Origin: Alistipes sp. CAG:514 | GTDB lineage: Bacteria > Bacteroidota > Bacteroidia > Bacteroidales > UBA932 | Direction: 5' to 3' | Assembly (NCBI GenBank): GCA_000431015.1 | Contig: HF986093.1 | Span: 1-63,616, forward strand | Length of the DNA stretch: 63,616 nt | In this document: one piece after another, positions 1 through 9,780 of the stretch | Layout: every line of letters starts with the position of its first letter | How positions within the stretch are numbered: the stretch's first letter is position 1 | Position numbers and translations under genes: made by a program | The notes under the pieces: generated by a model | Told to the model about the DNA's origin: nothing | Databases searched by the model: none | The model's input: only the letters and a program-made list of their open reading frames with translations

Positions 1-1380
1 TACGAGACTGTTCTCTCCGGTGAAAGCCTGAGCAAGGACCTGATTCATCACCTGTGCGTTAAGTTGAGCCAATATGGCCTTCACCAACTCAAGCTTGGTG
101 GCCGGCTCCATGTACGCATAGTTACCAAAGAAGTTGTTGATCAGAGGGTTGACGAACTCGCTGTTCTTTCTGGTCTCGGCGCTGTTGGCCGCCTTCTCAT
201 AAACAGCGATGATCTTGTCCTTAGCCCTGCCTACCTCGGCTTCAGTCAAGCCGTATCTCTTCATTCTTTCAAGTTCGGTCACGAAAGCCTTGAATCCGCC
301 AAGAATGTTGTCTTCCTTCAAGGCGACATTGGCATCGGTGCCCTCAATGGCCTCACAGAGCTTTCCGAATCCGAAGCTACCATAGAGGTAAGGTGCGTCA
401 GCGCTGGAGGTGATGTCATTGAAACGCTCGCTCATCACGGTCTGAACGACGCTCTCGATCAGGTCAGTCATAAGGCCGACCGGTGTCGAGTTCAGCGCCT
501 CGTCACGCGCGGCGCTCTCCCAGACCATCTCTACCGAAGCGGAAGTCGTCTCCGGATCGGTGATGACAGCCACACGCGGCTCGGTGAACTCCTTGAACTG
601 AATCTTCTCCTTAGCCTTAGGGTTGACGGCGGCCGGAATGTCAGCGAATATCGACTTTATCTTTCCCTCGACGGCATCCACGTCAATGTCACCCACGACG
701 ATGACTGCCTGCATGTCAGGACGGTACCACGTCTTGTAGAAGTTCACAAGGCTCTCAGGCTTGAATGTCTCAAGGTTCTCCTTGCTGCCGATCAGGGTGC
801 AGGTGGCATACTTGGTGTCACCATAGAGGTAAGGAAGGGACTTCTCGAAAGTCCTCCAGCCGGCGTTCCTGCGTGAGCGCCTCTCCTCGATGATCACCGG
901 ACGCTCCTTGTCAATCTCGGCAGGATCGTTCGTCACGAAATGCGAGTAGTCGTGCAGGATCAGAAGGCAGGTGTCCACGACCGACTCCCTCACCAAAGGA
1001 ATATTATTGAGCATGTAGGTGGTCTGGTCAATGCCTGTGGCGGCGTTGACATTGCCTCCGAACGAAGCCCCGATGCTCTGAAGCCAGTTAAGGATGCCCT
1101 TCTCCGGGAAGTTCTTGGTACCATTGAAGCACATGTGCTCAAGGAAGTGCGCGAGACCATCCTGGTCGGGAGTCTCCTGAATCGCTCCGACGTTGGTCGC
1201 AAGGTAGAATTCCGCCCTGCCCGCCGGCTTGTCATTGTGTCTGATGTAATAGGTCAGACCGTTCTCCAACTTTCCGACCTTGACCGCCGGGTCATTCGGA
1301 AGCTGCTGCATCTGAGCGCCTGCCACGAACGCCGACGCGCCCAGAAGGAAAGCGGAGACCAGAATCAAAAATCTTTTCAT
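1..1380 (-). CDS. M16 family zinc metallopeptidase (partial, C-terminus outside window)
   Basis: An exported insulinase/pitrilysin-type zinc peptidase; the first 460 codons are present and the 3' end lies beyond the left edge. The reverse-strand reading starts MKRFLILVSAFLLGA, a signal peptide ending near AQMQQL, so the product is periplasmic or outer-membrane associated. The inverted zinc motif HFLEH is at residues 78-82, followed by MCFNGT, as in active M16 enzymes. A glutamate about 75 residues later should complete the zinc site. The second M16 domain follows. M16 proteins of this size in Bacteroidales usually have about 900-940 residues, so roughly half is missing. An XRE regulator gene ends 18 bp upstream on the same strand, so the two may be cotranscribed. 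The substrate is unknown. The family call is firm; the open frames on the other strand here are shadows. Confidence 0.9.
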   Translation of the reverse strand, partial: MKRFLILVSAFLLGASAFVAGAQMQQLPNDPAVKVGKLENGLTYYIRHNDKPAGRAEFYLATNVGAIQETPDQDGLAHFLEHMCFNGTKNFPEKGILNWLQSIGASFGGNVNAATGIDQTTYMLNNIPLVRESVVDTCLLILHDYSHFVTNDPAEIDKERPVIIEERRSRRNAGWRTFEKSLPYLYGDTKYATCTLIGSKENLETFKPESLVNFYKTWYRPDMQAVIVVGDIDVDAVEGKIKSIFADIPAAVNPKAKEKIQFKEFTEPRVAVITDPETTSASVEMVWESAARDEALNSTPVGLMTDLIESVVQTVMSERFNDITSSADAPYLYGSFGFGKLCEAIEGTDANVALKEDNILGGFKAFVTELERMKRYGLTEAEVGRAKDKIIAVYEKAANSAETRKNSEFVNPLINNFFGNYAYMEPATKLELVKAILAQLNAQVMNQVLAQAFTGENSLV

Positions 1381-1398
1381 AACTGAATCCTTATTAGA

Positions 1399-1611
1399 TT
1401 ATTGTTGTTCTTCTGAATATTCAAGGACATCCCCCGGCTGGCAGTCCAGAGCCCTGCAGATGGACTCCAGCGTGGAGAATCTGACCGCCTTGGCCTTCCC
1501 CGTCTTGAGGATGGAGAGGTTGGCCGGCGTTATGCCTATCTTTTCCGCAAGCGCGGCGGAAGACATCTTCCGCTTGGCCAGCATCACGTCAACATTCACT
1601 ATAATCGACAT
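1399..1611 (-). CDS. Small XRE/Cro-CI family transcriptional regulator (YozG-like)
   Basis: A 70-residue protein that is essentially one helix-turn-helix domain. The HTH runs from about residue 10 to 62, with AALAEKIGITPANLSILK as the core and the family feature ICRALDCQPGDVLEY near the end. This matches the short YozG-like Cro/CI regulators that carry no ligand domain. It presumably binds DNA as a dimer. It sits just upstream of the M16 peptidase gene on the same strand, so autoregulation of a two-gene unit is plausible, but no operator was identified. An overlapping plus-strand frame is not credible because this frame matches a known fold over its full length. Confidence 0.85.
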   Translation of the reverse strand: MSIIVNVDVMLAKRKMSSAALAEKIGITPANLSILKTGKAKAVRFSTLESICRALDCQPGDVLEYSEEQQ

Positions 1612-1778
1612 CTCATTCTATTTTTTCAACAAGGCAAACTTACATCAAAATTCTCGTTATTCCAAAAAATATTTACGATTTTCGATAATTACACCATCAA
1701 TGAAGCGACCAGGAACAGACACTCGCTTTAGGAAATCCGCCGATTATTATGTAAGTTTGTCATCCAAAAAGACCACAC

Positions 1779-2327
1779 GTGACCCACAAGACAGACGGCA
1801 TAATCTTCAAACTGGCTGACGAGAGTAGTTTTCGTCAATTATTTGACAGATATTACGTCACCCTGTGCATGTTCGCCAATGAATATGTCTGTGACGACCT
1901 GCTGGCGGCAGACATCGTGCAGGACTGCTTTGTAAAGCTGTGGCAGTCGCGGGATGGCTTCACCTATATTCATCAGGTAAAATCATTCCTTTACACCTCC
2001 GTGCGGAACAGATCCCTGAATGAGCTGGAACATTCCAAGGTGAAGAGTGAATATGCTAGGAAAGTGATGGACTCGCACAAAGACACTTTCTTTCACGACA
2101 AGGTCATCGTCGAGGAGGCCTATCGCATCCTTCAGGAAGCCATCGACTCGTTACCCCCCGGGATGAGAAGCATCATTCTGCTGGTCCTTGAGGGAAAGAC
2201 AAACCAGGAGATAGCGGAAGAGCTGAGCGTCTCGAAGGAAACCGTACACTCCCAAAAGAAGATAGCCTACCGCAAGCTGCGCGACTATCTGAAGGATTAC
2301 TATTTCCTGCTCTTCTTTTTTATGTGA
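1779..2327 (+). CDS. ECF-type RNA polymerase sigma factor (Bacteroidetes sigma-70 family)
   Basis: A 182-residue extracytoplasmic-function sigma factor that would direct RNA polymerase to the downstream uptake operon. Region 2 spans about residues 15-85, with FRQLFDRYYVTLCMFANEY, DIVQDCFVKLW and VKSFLYTSVRNRSLN. Region 4 spans about residues 115-170, with LPPGMRSIILLVLEGKTNQEIAEELSVSKETVH cut here into motif PPGMRS and helix-turn-helix EELSVSKETVHSQK. The ending, rich in Phe and Leu (YYFLLFFFM), is common in this Bacteroidetes subfamily. A FecR-type anti-sigma gene follows after about 75 bp, then susC and susD. By family knowledge the TonB receptor, anti-sigma and sigma form a substrate-triggered trans-envelope circuit. 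Confidence 0.93.
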   Translation: MTHKTDGIIFKLADESSFRQLFDRYYVTLCMFANEYVCDDLLAADIVQDCFVKLWQSRDGFTYIHQVKSFLYTSVRNRSLNELEHSKVKSEYARKVMDSHKDTFFHDKVIVEEAYRILQEAIDSLPPGMRSIILLVLEGKTNQEIAEELSVSKETVHSQKKIAYRKLRDYLKDYYFLLFFFM

Positions 2328-2402
2328 TTTTTCCTAAAACGATACACCCTGTTCACGGGTTCACCTGTTATATTACTGTAATCTTTAACACAGGTGACTA
2401 TC

Positions 2403-3581
2403 ATGACCAATCTTTTCCATGTCGCCAGGCTCATAGCCAGGCATTTGTCCGGAAAGACAGACGAGACAGAGGAGGCGGAACTGACGCGGTGGAGAAATGA
2501 ATCCGCCGGGAACGAGCGTCTCTTTCAGGAAATCTGCCAGGAAGGGAACATAACGCGGAACATACAGAAAAGACAGGACTTCAGTACGGAGGCCGGCTGG
2601 ATCGGAGTGCAGCGGAAAATCCGGCGGCAATGCGCCAGACACCGGATGCTGAACGTATGCAAGTACGCTGCCGCCATCATACTTCCCGCAGCCGCGGCCA
2701 TCAGCATATTCGTGGTACATAAGAACAAAGTCAACGAAATGCGCTATCTGGAGGCCCGCTCGATGGAGCAGATCATGCCGGGCGGCAATAAAGCGACCCT
2801 CACCTTGGACAACGGGGAGACCTTCGACCTGAAATCATCCTGCGGAACGGAACTGAAGGAAAAGGACGGCACGGTCATACAAGTTGATTCCGCCGCATTG
2901 CACTACGCCGGCGGCGAAGGCCGGCTGTCAGGCAGACTCGCCTACAATAAGGTAAGCGTGCCGCAAGGTGGAGAGTACCGTTTGACGCTGAGCGACGGGA
3001 GCAAGGTGTACCTTAACTCCTTGAGTTCCGTCCGTTTCCCGGCCCGGTTCGCTAAAGATGTCCGCATGGTCGAACTGGAGGGCGAGGCTTACTTCGAGGT
3101 GAGCAGGACAGGACAGCCGTTCATGGTCAAGACAAAGGGCATGACGGTCGAAGTGCTGGGAACCTCATTCAACATTTCCGCCTACGAGGACGAGGATTGC
3201 CGGACCACACTTGTCAGCGGCTCGGTAAAGGTACGGACGGAAAAAGGTGAGGCCATAGTCCTCAAGCCGTCCGAGCAGGCCACCGTCACCCGGCACGGCG
3301 ACGGGATCGAGGTTCGCAACGTTGACACTTCGTTCTACACCTCTTGGATAAACGGGAAGATCAACTTCAGGGACCAGAGGCTGGAAGACATCATGAAAAC
3401 CCTTGGACGCTGGTACGACATGGACGTGATCTACGCCGACAAGGCTGCGAAAGACATGCGCTTCGGCTGCTACGTCAACCGCTACGACAACATAACACCG
3501 CTGGTGGAGTTGCTGGAACAGACCGGCAGGGTCTCCGTCGACGTGAAAGGAAAGACCGTCAGAATATTCATAAATCATTAA
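2403..3581 (+). CDS. FecR-family anti-sigma factor (DUF4974 C-terminal domain)
   Basis: An inner-membrane anti-sigma factor of about 392 residues that should hold the upstream ECF sigma factor until the TonB receptor signals. The cytoplasmic N-terminal part (about 1-85) is the sigma-binding region. A single membrane helix lies at about residues 88-105 (YAAAIILPAAAAISIFVV). A periplasmic FecR domain follows, with PQGGEYRLTLSDGSKVYLN and GEAYFEVSRTGQPF near residues 185-240. The last 75 residues match DUF4974, with FRDQRLEDIMKTLGRWYDMD. The ATG at 2403 is preferred to the in-frame GTG at 2394. It lies between the sigma gene and susC, only 10 bp before the latter, as expected for a sigma/anti-sigma regulated uptake operon. 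Confidence 0.92.
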   Translation: MTNLFHVARLIARHLSGKTDETEEAELTRWRNESAGNERLFQEICQEGNITRNIQKRQDFSTEAGWIGVQRKIRRQCARHRMLNVCKYAAAIILPAAAAISIFVVHKNKVNEMRYLEARSMEQIMPGGNKATLTLDNGETFDLKSSCGTELKEKDGTVIQVDSAALHYAGGEGRLSGRLAYNKVSVPQGGEYRLTLSDGSKVYLNSLSSVRFPARFAKDVRMVELEGEAYFEVSRTGQPFMVKTKGMTVEVLGTSFNISAYEDEDCRTTLVSGSVKVRTEKGEAIVLKPSEQATVTRHGDGIEVRNVDTSFYTSWINGKINFRDQRLEDIMKTLGRWYDMDVIYADKAAKDMRFGCYVNRYDNITPLVELLEQTGRVSVDVKGKTVRIFINH

Positions 3582-3591
3582 TCCAATTTAT

Positions 3592-6500
3592 ATGAAAAAA
3601 CCACATAATACCAACCGGACGGGAGGATTTGGAAAATGCCTTCTCGCCGCGACGCTCGCCCTATGCTTCTTGCCTTCCCTGCTGGCGAGCGCCTCAGTGA
3701 CCGGACAGGCCACTGTCACCGCAAGATTCAGGAACGCGACTCTGAATGAGGTTCTTTGGGAGATCCAGAAACAAACCGACTTCACTTTCATCTACAGCAC
3801 GAGCGACGCTGAGAAAGTCAAGGTGGAGAGCCTGGACGTGAAGAACGAGCCTCTCTCCGATGTTCTTGACAAATGTCTACAGAACAGCGGGTTGACCTAC
3901 AAGGTTCACAACGGGGTGATCGCCATAAGGAAGGCGGAGCCCGTGACAGTCCGGACCGAGGTGGCTGAGGAGAAAAGCAACCGGATCGCGGGCAAGGTCA
4001 CCGACATCAACAACGAGCCGATAATCGGAGCCAACGTGGTCGTGAAAGGAACGAAGAACGGCATGATAACCGACCTTAACGGCGGTTTTCACCTGGACGT
4101 GGCTGACAAGGAGGTCACGCTGGTCGTGTCCTACATCGGTTTCACCACACGCGAGGTGTCCGTCGCACCCGGTGATGATGTAAGGATCACCTTGAGGGAA
4201 GACACCACCCTGCTGGAGGAAGTCATCGTGACAGGATACGGTACATTCAAGAAATCCGCCTACGCCGGTTCCGCCAGCATAGTGAAGACGGATGAGGTCA
4301 AGGATGTCCCTAACGTTTCATTCCAGCAGATGCTGGAGGGAGCGGCTCCTGGAGTAGGGGTCAGCAACGCATCAGGCATACCCGGTTCCTCGACATCCAT
4401 ACGTATCCGCGGCATGGGATCGTTCAATGCCTCGAATTCTCCGCTCTATGTGGTGGATGGAGTACCTGTGCTGTCCGGAAACATCGGAGCGTCCGGCAGT
4501 GATTCCGGTCTTGACGTGATGTCAACATTGAACACCTCGGACATCGAGAGCATCACGGTCATCAAAGACGCCGCCGCGGCCTCGCTTTACGGCTCCAGAG
4601 CCGCCAACGGTGTCATAATCATCAACACCAGGCAGGGCAGATCGGGAAAACCGGTCTTCACTTTGAAAACCGACTGGGGCTTCTCCGACTTCGCCATGCC
4701 TTATCTCCGGATCATGGACGGCAAGGAGCGAAGGGACATGATCCATGAAGGTCTGAGGAATTACGCCTTGACCTACAATGGTAAAGTGGTGGAAGGCGAC
4801 GATGGGGTAAGCCTTCGCCCGGGCATGACCGATAACGAGGCGCACGCCTACGCTGACGCCAACATCGACCGGTACGCGCCGGTGCCTTGGTGCGGATTCA
4901 CCAATTGGGATGATTACCTCTTCAGGAAAGGCAGTCATCAGAACTACGAGTTCTCCGCCTCCCACGGCAACGACAAGATCAAGTACTACACATCCATCGG
5001 ATACATGAAGCACGAGGGAGTCACCATCAACTCCGGCCTGGAGCGTGTGACCGCGCGTCTGAACGTCGACTATAAGATGACGAAATGGATGAATGTAGGA
5101 GCGAGGGTGCAGTTCTCAAAAGTGAACCAGGACACCTACTCCGAAGGCCGGGCCTACACTTCCCCTATCTACGGCACACGTAACGGCGCGACCCCTTCAG
5201 ACCCGGTATGGAACGAGGACGGCACATGGAACCGCGACCTTATCAAATTGGACGACCGCAACCCTATGCTGTCCAATTCCTACAACTCCAAAAAGGAATA
5301 TGCCACCCGCGCTTTCAACACAGTCTTCGCAAACATCGACATCTGGAAAGGATTGCGGTTCGCATCGACGTTCAGCTATGATTTCGTGATGAACAAGTCC
5401 CGCTCATGGAAGGATCCACGCACCAGCGACGGCGACGATGAGAACGGACGTTTCAGCAAGGACTATAATGACATCACGAACATGACCTGGTCGAACATCC
5501 TGACCTATCAGACAAGGATAAGGCAAAAGCACAATCTGGATCTGTTGGCCGGTTACGAGATCAACGACAAGGAGTCCGACGGACTGGGAGTCACGATCTC
5601 CAACTTCGCGCGCTGGGACAAGCCAGAGGTAAACAATGGCGTGGTTTACCAGAGCATGGGTGGTTCCGACATGGCGACGCGCATCGTTTCGTACATCACC
5701 CGGGCCAACTATGACTACGACAGCAAGTACTATCTGGGTGCGAGCTGGAGGACGGACGGCAGTTCCCGCCTTGCGAGAGAAAACCGCTGGGGCAACTTCT
5801 GGTCGGTCTCCGGAGCGTGGAGAGTCAGCTCGGAGAATTTCATGAAACCGGTACAGGACTGGATGAACGACTTGAGGCTCAGGGTGTCATACGGAGTCAA
5901 CGGAACCCTTCCATCCTCTTACTACGGCTACCTTGGATTGAGCAGCCTTACCAGCAACTACAACAACAACCCAGGCATCTCGCAGTCGCAGCTGGAGAAC
6001 AAGGAACTGACCTGGGAGACGAACTACAACTTCAACTCCGGCATTGACCTGGGTTTCTTCGACTCCCGACTGAGGGTTACGTTTGAATACTACGTGCGAA
6101 CAACCAAGGATCTGCTCTACAGCCGCCCTCTGTCTCTGGCGACCGGCTTCTCCAGCTACCTCTCGAACATCGGCAAGCTGAGGAACAAGGGCTACGAGTT
6201 GGAACTGCGCTCCACGAACATAGAGACGAAGGATTTCCACTGGAGCAGCAGCCTCAACTTCGGACACAACGCCAACAAGATACTGAAGCTTGACGGCAAT
6301 CTCAAACAAGTGACCAGCGGAGTGAACATACACAAGGTCGGCCTGCCATATTCTACCTACTACATGATAGAATTCGCCGGCATCGACCCGGAGGACGGCG
6401 AGCCGATGTTCTACAAGAACTCCATGGATGAGAACGGAGAGTTGAACAGAGACAAGACCAAGGACCCGCGCGCGGCGGAAAAGGTGATCCTGCAATGCGC

Positions 6501-6984
6501 GGATCCAACCATCACGGGAGGATTCGGCAACAGTTTGTCTTACAAATGGTTCGACCTCAACTTCAATCTGAACTTCTCATTCGGTGCCTGGAGGTACAAC
6601 GGTACGGCCGGCAAACTCGAGCACGGCGGCAACGGTACTTTGAACATCCCGACCTATTACAGGAAGCGTTGGCAGAAAGAGGGCGACAAGACCGACATCG
6701 AACGCTTCATAATCGGACGCTCGGTCTCCATGTCCGACTACGCCACGACAAGACGCTTGTTCAGCGGCGACTACGTTCGCTTGAAGAACCTGACCTTCGG
6801 AGTCAGACTGCCGAAGGAATGGACACGGAGAATAGGCATTGACAAGGTTCGGCTGTACGCGGCGGGCAACAATCTGTTGACGTGGGCCGCGAATGACTAC
6901 TTTGACCCGGAATCAGGCTCCTCGCCAAGCTGGGAGACGCCACCTATGCGGACATACACCTTTGGCCTTGAAGTCAAATTCTAA
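3592..6984 (+). CDS. SusC/RagA-family TonB-linked outer membrane receptor with STN domain
   Basis: A 1130-residue TonB-dependent transporter that imports a ligand, usually a glycan or peptide, together with its SusD partner. A signal peptide covers about residues 1-33. An STN signalling domain follows (about 42-100; NEVLWEIQKQTDFTFIYS). This domain is typical of receptors that talk to a FecR anti-sigma factor. A carboxypeptidase-regulatory-like repeat (about 130-210; NEPIIGANVVVKGTKNG) precedes the plug, which has EVIVTGYGT, the IRIRGMGSFN block and VIKDAAAASLYGSRAANGVI. The 22-strand barrel runs to the terminal phenylalanine (TFGLEVKF). Gene order and spacing (10 bp after fecR, 18 bp before susD) support one operon. 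Ligand unknown; the exported phosphatase downstream hints at a phosphorylated one. Confidence 0.96.
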   Translation: MKKPHNTNRTGGFGKCLLAATLALCFLPSLLASASVTGQATVTARFRNATLNEVLWEIQKQTDFTFIYSTSDAEKVKVESLDVKNEPLSDVLDKCLQNSGLTYKVHNGVIAIRKAEPVTVRTEVAEEKSNRIAGKVTDINNEPIIGANVVVKGTKNGMITDLNGGFHLDVADKEVTLVVSYIGFTTREVSVAPGDDVRITLREDTTLLEEVIVTGYGTFKKSAYAGSASIVKTDEVKDVPNVSFQQMLEGAAPGVGVSNASGIPGSSTSIRIRGMGSFNASNSPLYVVDGVPVLSGNIGASGSDSGLDVMSTLNTSDIESITVIKDAAAASLYGSRAANGVIIINTRQGRSGKPVFTLKTDWGFSDFAMPYLRIMDGKERRDMIHEGLRNYALTYNGKVVEGDDGVSLRPGMTDNEAHAYADANIDRYAPVPWCGFTNWDDYLFRKGSHQNYEFSASHGNDKIKYYTSIGYMKHEGVTINSGLERVTARLNVDYKMTKWMNVGARVQFSKVNQDTYSEGRAYTSPIYGTRNGATPSDPVWNEDGTWNRDLIKLDDRNPMLSNSYNSKKEYATRAFNTVFANIDIWKGLRFASTFSYDFVMNKSRSWKDPRTSDGDDENGRFSKDYNDITNMTWSNILTYQTRIRQKHNLDLLAGYEINDKESDGLGVTISNFARWDKPEVNNGVVYQSMGGSDMATRIVSYITRANYDYDSKYYLGASWRTDGSSRLARENRWGNFWSVSGAWRVSSENFMKPVQDWMNDLRLRVSYGVNGTLPSSYYGYLGLSSLTSNYNNNPGISQSQLENKELTWETNYNFNSGIDLGFFDSRLRVTFEYYVRTTKDLLYSRPLSLATGFSSYLSNIGKLRNKGYELELRSTNIETKDFHWSSSLNFGHNANKILKLDGNLKQVTSGVNIHKVGLPYSTYYMIEFAGIDPEDGEPMFYKNSMDENGELNRDKTKDPRAAEKVILQCADPTITGGFGNSLSYKWFDLNFNLNFSFGAWRYNGTAGKLEHGGNGTLNIPTYYRKRWQKEGDKTDIERFIIGRSVSMSDYATTRRLFSGDYVRLKNLTFGVRLPKEWTRRIGIDKVRLYAAGNNLLTWAANDYFDPESGSSPSWETPPMRTYTFGLEVKF

Positions 6985-7002
6985 CTGATTTAATATAACT
7001 CA

Positions 7003-8475
7003 ATGAACATGAATATGAAAAAGATACAACTCATAACCTTCAGCCTGCTTACCGCCATATTGATGGGCGGCTGCGGAAATGACTGGATGGATCTTCAGCC
7101 TTCCACCGAGATCGAGACCGAGGGTTCGCTGACCGAGCTAAGAGACTTCGAATTTGTCCTGAACGGAGCCTACAACGGCATGCAGTCCTCAAGCTACTAC
7201 GGGGCCACAATGATGTGCTACGGCGACTTGACGGGAGATGACATGAAGTGCTACAAATCATCCAGCACCAATGTGAGCTACTACACATTCAAGTACAACA
7301 AGACAAACGGTCCTAGCGGCTTCTGGAGCGTGTATTACGGCATAGCCAAGAACCTGAACATCCTGCTTCGGGACATTGACAGAATCGAGCTGGTGCCTGA
7401 CAGGGTGATCATCACTCCGAAGATGGAGAAGCTGACAGAGCAAGTGTACCACGATGACCTCAAGGGAGAGGCTCTGGCCATCCGCGCCCTGATGCTTTTT
7501 GACATGACGCGCCTCTACGGCTACCCTTACCTTAAGGACAACGGAGCCTCGCTGGCAGTGCCTATAATGGACAATGTGGTGGACGACAAGAACATCAAGC
7601 CGTCACGCAACACCACAGCCGAATGCTACAAGAGGATCATCGAGGATCTGACCGAGGCGGTGGGGTTGCTGCGGCCTGTCAAAAAGGAGGGTAAGATCAA
7701 CAAATGGGCGGCGATGACACTGCTGAGCCGCGTCTACCTTTACAAAGGAGAGGACAGCGAGGCCTACAAGGTAGCCACCGAAGCCATCAAAGGAGCCGAA
7801 AAGCAAGGCTACAGATTGTGGACGAATGAAGAATATGCCAAAATATGGGCTACGCCTTTCAACAGCGAGCTGCTGTTCGAGATTGTGAACCTTACCACGG
7901 ACAGTCCAGGCAAATCGTCAATCGGTTACATCTGCACAAAGTACAATATGATAGCGACCGACAAGTATTGGAAGAAATACCTGAAGGGAAAATCCAAGGA
8001 TGTACGTCGCCAGATGGTGTCGGCCGCAAGCAGCAAGAAGCCGTATTGCCTGAAGTATCCGGCTCAGGGAGACAAGAGCTATGAGGACGCCAATGTTCCG
8101 GTGTTCCGCCTTTCGGAGCTTTATCTGAACGCCGCCGAGGCAGCCGTGAAGAACAATGACATCACGAACGCGAGGGCTTACCTAAAGCCGGTCTACGCAC
8201 GTACGGGTGAGGATCTGGATGATCTGGCGGACAAGTCCATCACCTTGGATCTGGTACTGGAGCAGCGCCGCATAGAGTTCTGGGGAGAAGGACAACGTTT
8301 CTTTGACCTGATCAGGAACAACAGGAAGGTCGAGCGTAAGGACTACCTGAGCGAGGTTCCCGAAGAAGCCCGGTCTTTCGACTGGAATTACTACAAGATT
8401 GTGCTGCCGGTACCGATCCACGAGATGGAATACAACGAGAACATGGTTCAGAATCCGGAATATGAACAGCATTGA
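7003..8475 (+). CDS. SusD/RagB-family nutrient-binding outer membrane lipoprotein
   Basis: A 490-residue lipoprotein that caps the SusC barrel and binds the ligand at the cell surface. The lipobox MGGC places the lipidated cysteine at residue 24. The fold is the alpha-helical TPR-rich SusD fold. Visible family signatures are LKGEALAIRALMLFDMTRLYG near residue 155, NKWAAMTLLSRVYLYKGE near 230, and the C-terminal VLEQRRIEFWGEGQRFFDL followed by PVPIHEMEYNENM. It follows susC by 18 bp and precedes the exported phosphatase by 20 bp. Three in-frame ATGs lie close together (7003, 7009, 7015); the first is taken. Substrate not deducible from sequence. Confidence 0.95.
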   Translation: MNMNMKKIQLITFSLLTAILMGGCGNDWMDLQPSTEIETEGSLTELRDFEFVLNGAYNGMQSSSYYGATMMCYGDLTGDDMKCYKSSSTNVSYYTFKYNKTNGPSGFWSVYYGIAKNLNILLRDIDRIELVPDRVIITPKMEKLTEQVYHDDLKGEALAIRALMLFDMTRLYGYPYLKDNGASLAVPIMDNVVDDKNIKPSRNTTAECYKRIIEDLTEAVGLLRPVKKEGKINKWAAMTLLSRVYLYKGEDSEAYKVATEAIKGAEKQGYRLWTNEEYAKIWATPFNSELLFEIVNLTTDSPGKSSIGYICTKYNMIATDKYWKKYLKGKSKDVRRQMVSAASSKKPYCLKYPAQGDKSYEDANVPVFRLSELYLNAAEAAVKNNDITNARAYLKPVYARTGEDLDDLADKSITLDLVLEQRRIEFWGEGQRFFDLIRNNRKVERKDYLSEVPEEARSFDWNYYKIVLPVPIHEMEYNENMVQNPEYEQH

Positions 8476-8495
8476 ACTAAGGCGACCGCATCATC

Positions 8496-9719
8496 ATGAA
8501 AAAGGAAAAGAACGTGATAAATAGATTCATAGGACTGCTGCTTTCCTTGTCGACGCTCGTCCTGATAAGTAGTTCCGGCACACCAGCCACGAATTATCTG
8601 CCGGAAGAGAAGAAGGAAAGCCGGAAGGAGAACGCAGCCCTGTCAATAGACGGGCCATACATCCTCTATCGTCCGGACGGCAGCGCCAGGGTCATAAGTG
8701 TGGACAAGGACAAGAACGTCATCGACCGGACCTACGAGACCTTGCCGGAGGACTTCAGCTTCCGCGTCACGGATCATAACGGGGACTATCCGTTCGAAGT
8801 GAGGCTTCATCCGGTCAGCCGTCCCGTGTGGAAGGCTCCCCGCTCCGAAAAGGTGTTTGTAATGTCCGATCCTCACGGCAGGATGGATTGCGTCGTCAGC
8901 CTGCTGCGCGGCAACGGAGTGATTGACGAGAACCTGCATTGGAGCTTCGGCGGGAATCATCTGGTCATCATCGGTGACATTTTTGACAGGGGCAAAGACG
9001 CGACCCAGATCTTCTGGCTGGTCTACAAGCTGGAAGACGAGGCGGAGAAAGCCGGCGGACGCGTCTCGTTCCTTCTGGGCAACCATGAGACGATGGTTCT
9101 GGCGGACGATCTTCGCTACACGAAGGAGAAGTACAAGAGTCTGGCGGAGGAGTTGGGGATGAGATATCCTCAGCTCTTCGGTCCAGACACCGAGCTTGGA
9201 CGCTGGCTTGAGACACGCAACACGATCGAGATCATCGGAACTGACCTGTACGTTCATGCCGGGCTGGGCAGAATGTTCTATGACGAGGATCTGTCTGTCT
9301 CTCAGGTCAATGAGGAAATAAGCAAGGCTCTCTTCATGAGCAAGAGCGAGCGGAAAGCGCTTTCTCCGCTGACCGGATTCCTGTACGGGAACGAGGGGCC
9401 GCTCTGGTACCGTGGGCTGGTAAGGACAGACGAGAAGTACAATCCGATAAAGAGCAAGGACCTGAAAAAGATTCTGAAGCGTTACACGGTCGAGCGCATC
9501 ATCGTCGGCCATACCATCTTTGATGACATCTCCACCTTCCATGGCGGCAAGGTCATCGACGTGAACGTTGACAACAAGAAGAACCAGGAGGAGAAAAGAG
9601 GCCGCGGCCTACTGATCGATGGTGATGACTATCTCGTCGTCGGCGACGAAGGCATCCAGAGAAACATCAACGAAACCCGATCCCCTGGCCGCAGACCAAG
9701 AAAAGATCCCTTAAGATGA
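8496..9719 (+). CDS. Exported PPP-type metallophosphoesterase
   Basis: A 407-residue calcineurin-like phosphatase with an N-terminal membrane or signal segment (FIGLLLSLSTLVLISSSG) and thus probably periplasmic or surface-facing. The PPP signature is complete: SDPHGR at about residue 124, GDIFDRG at about 160, LLGNHE at about 194, HAGLG at about 252 and VGHTIFD near 338. This is the two-metal phosphoprotein-phosphatase arrangement seen in bacterial Shewanella-like phosphatases, here joined to an extra N-terminal domain of about 110 residues of unknown fold. It is the last gene of the sigma / anti-sigma / SusC / SusD operon, so it may dephosphorylate the imported ligand outside the cytoplasm. 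That link is inference from position. A strong terminator follows. Confidence 0.85.
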   Translation: MKKEKNVINRFIGLLLSLSTLVLISSSGTPATNYLPEEKKESRKENAALSIDGPYILYRPDGSARVISVDKDKNVIDRTYETLPEDFSFRVTDHNGDYPFEVRLHPVSRPVWKAPRSEKVFVMSDPHGRMDCVVSLLRGNGVIDENLHWSFGGNHLVIIGDIFDRGKDATQIFWLVYKLEDEAEKAGGRVSFLLGNHETMVLADDLRYTKEKYKSLAEELGMRYPQLFGPDTELGRWLETRNTIEIIGTDLYVHAGLGRMFYDEDLSVSQVNEEISKALFMSKSERKALSPLTGFLYGNEGPLWYRGLVRTDEKYNPIKSKDLKKILKRYTVERIIVGHTIFDDISTFHGGKVIDVNVDNKKNQEEKRGRGLLIDGDDYLVVGDEGIQRNINETRSPGRRPRKDPLR

Positions 9720-9741
9720 CACGCTCCACCAACTTGTTGTC

Positions 9742-9780
9742 TTTAAAGGATTACTTAAGGATTACCAAACGCTTACCAAT
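9742..9780. repeat. Partial copy of the dispersed TIR element (right-arm type)
   Basis: This short stretch downstream of the phosphatase gene carries the right-arm words of the dispersed element described at 47692-47855, namely TTTAAAGGATTACTTAAGG and GGATTACC. No core hairpin is present. It lies directly before the operon terminator. Visual similarity only. Confidence 0.45.

Noticed and set aside
64..1386. Plus-strand open frames at the left edge
   Set aside because: The minus strand encodes an M16 peptidase with signal peptide and HFLEH over the same bases.
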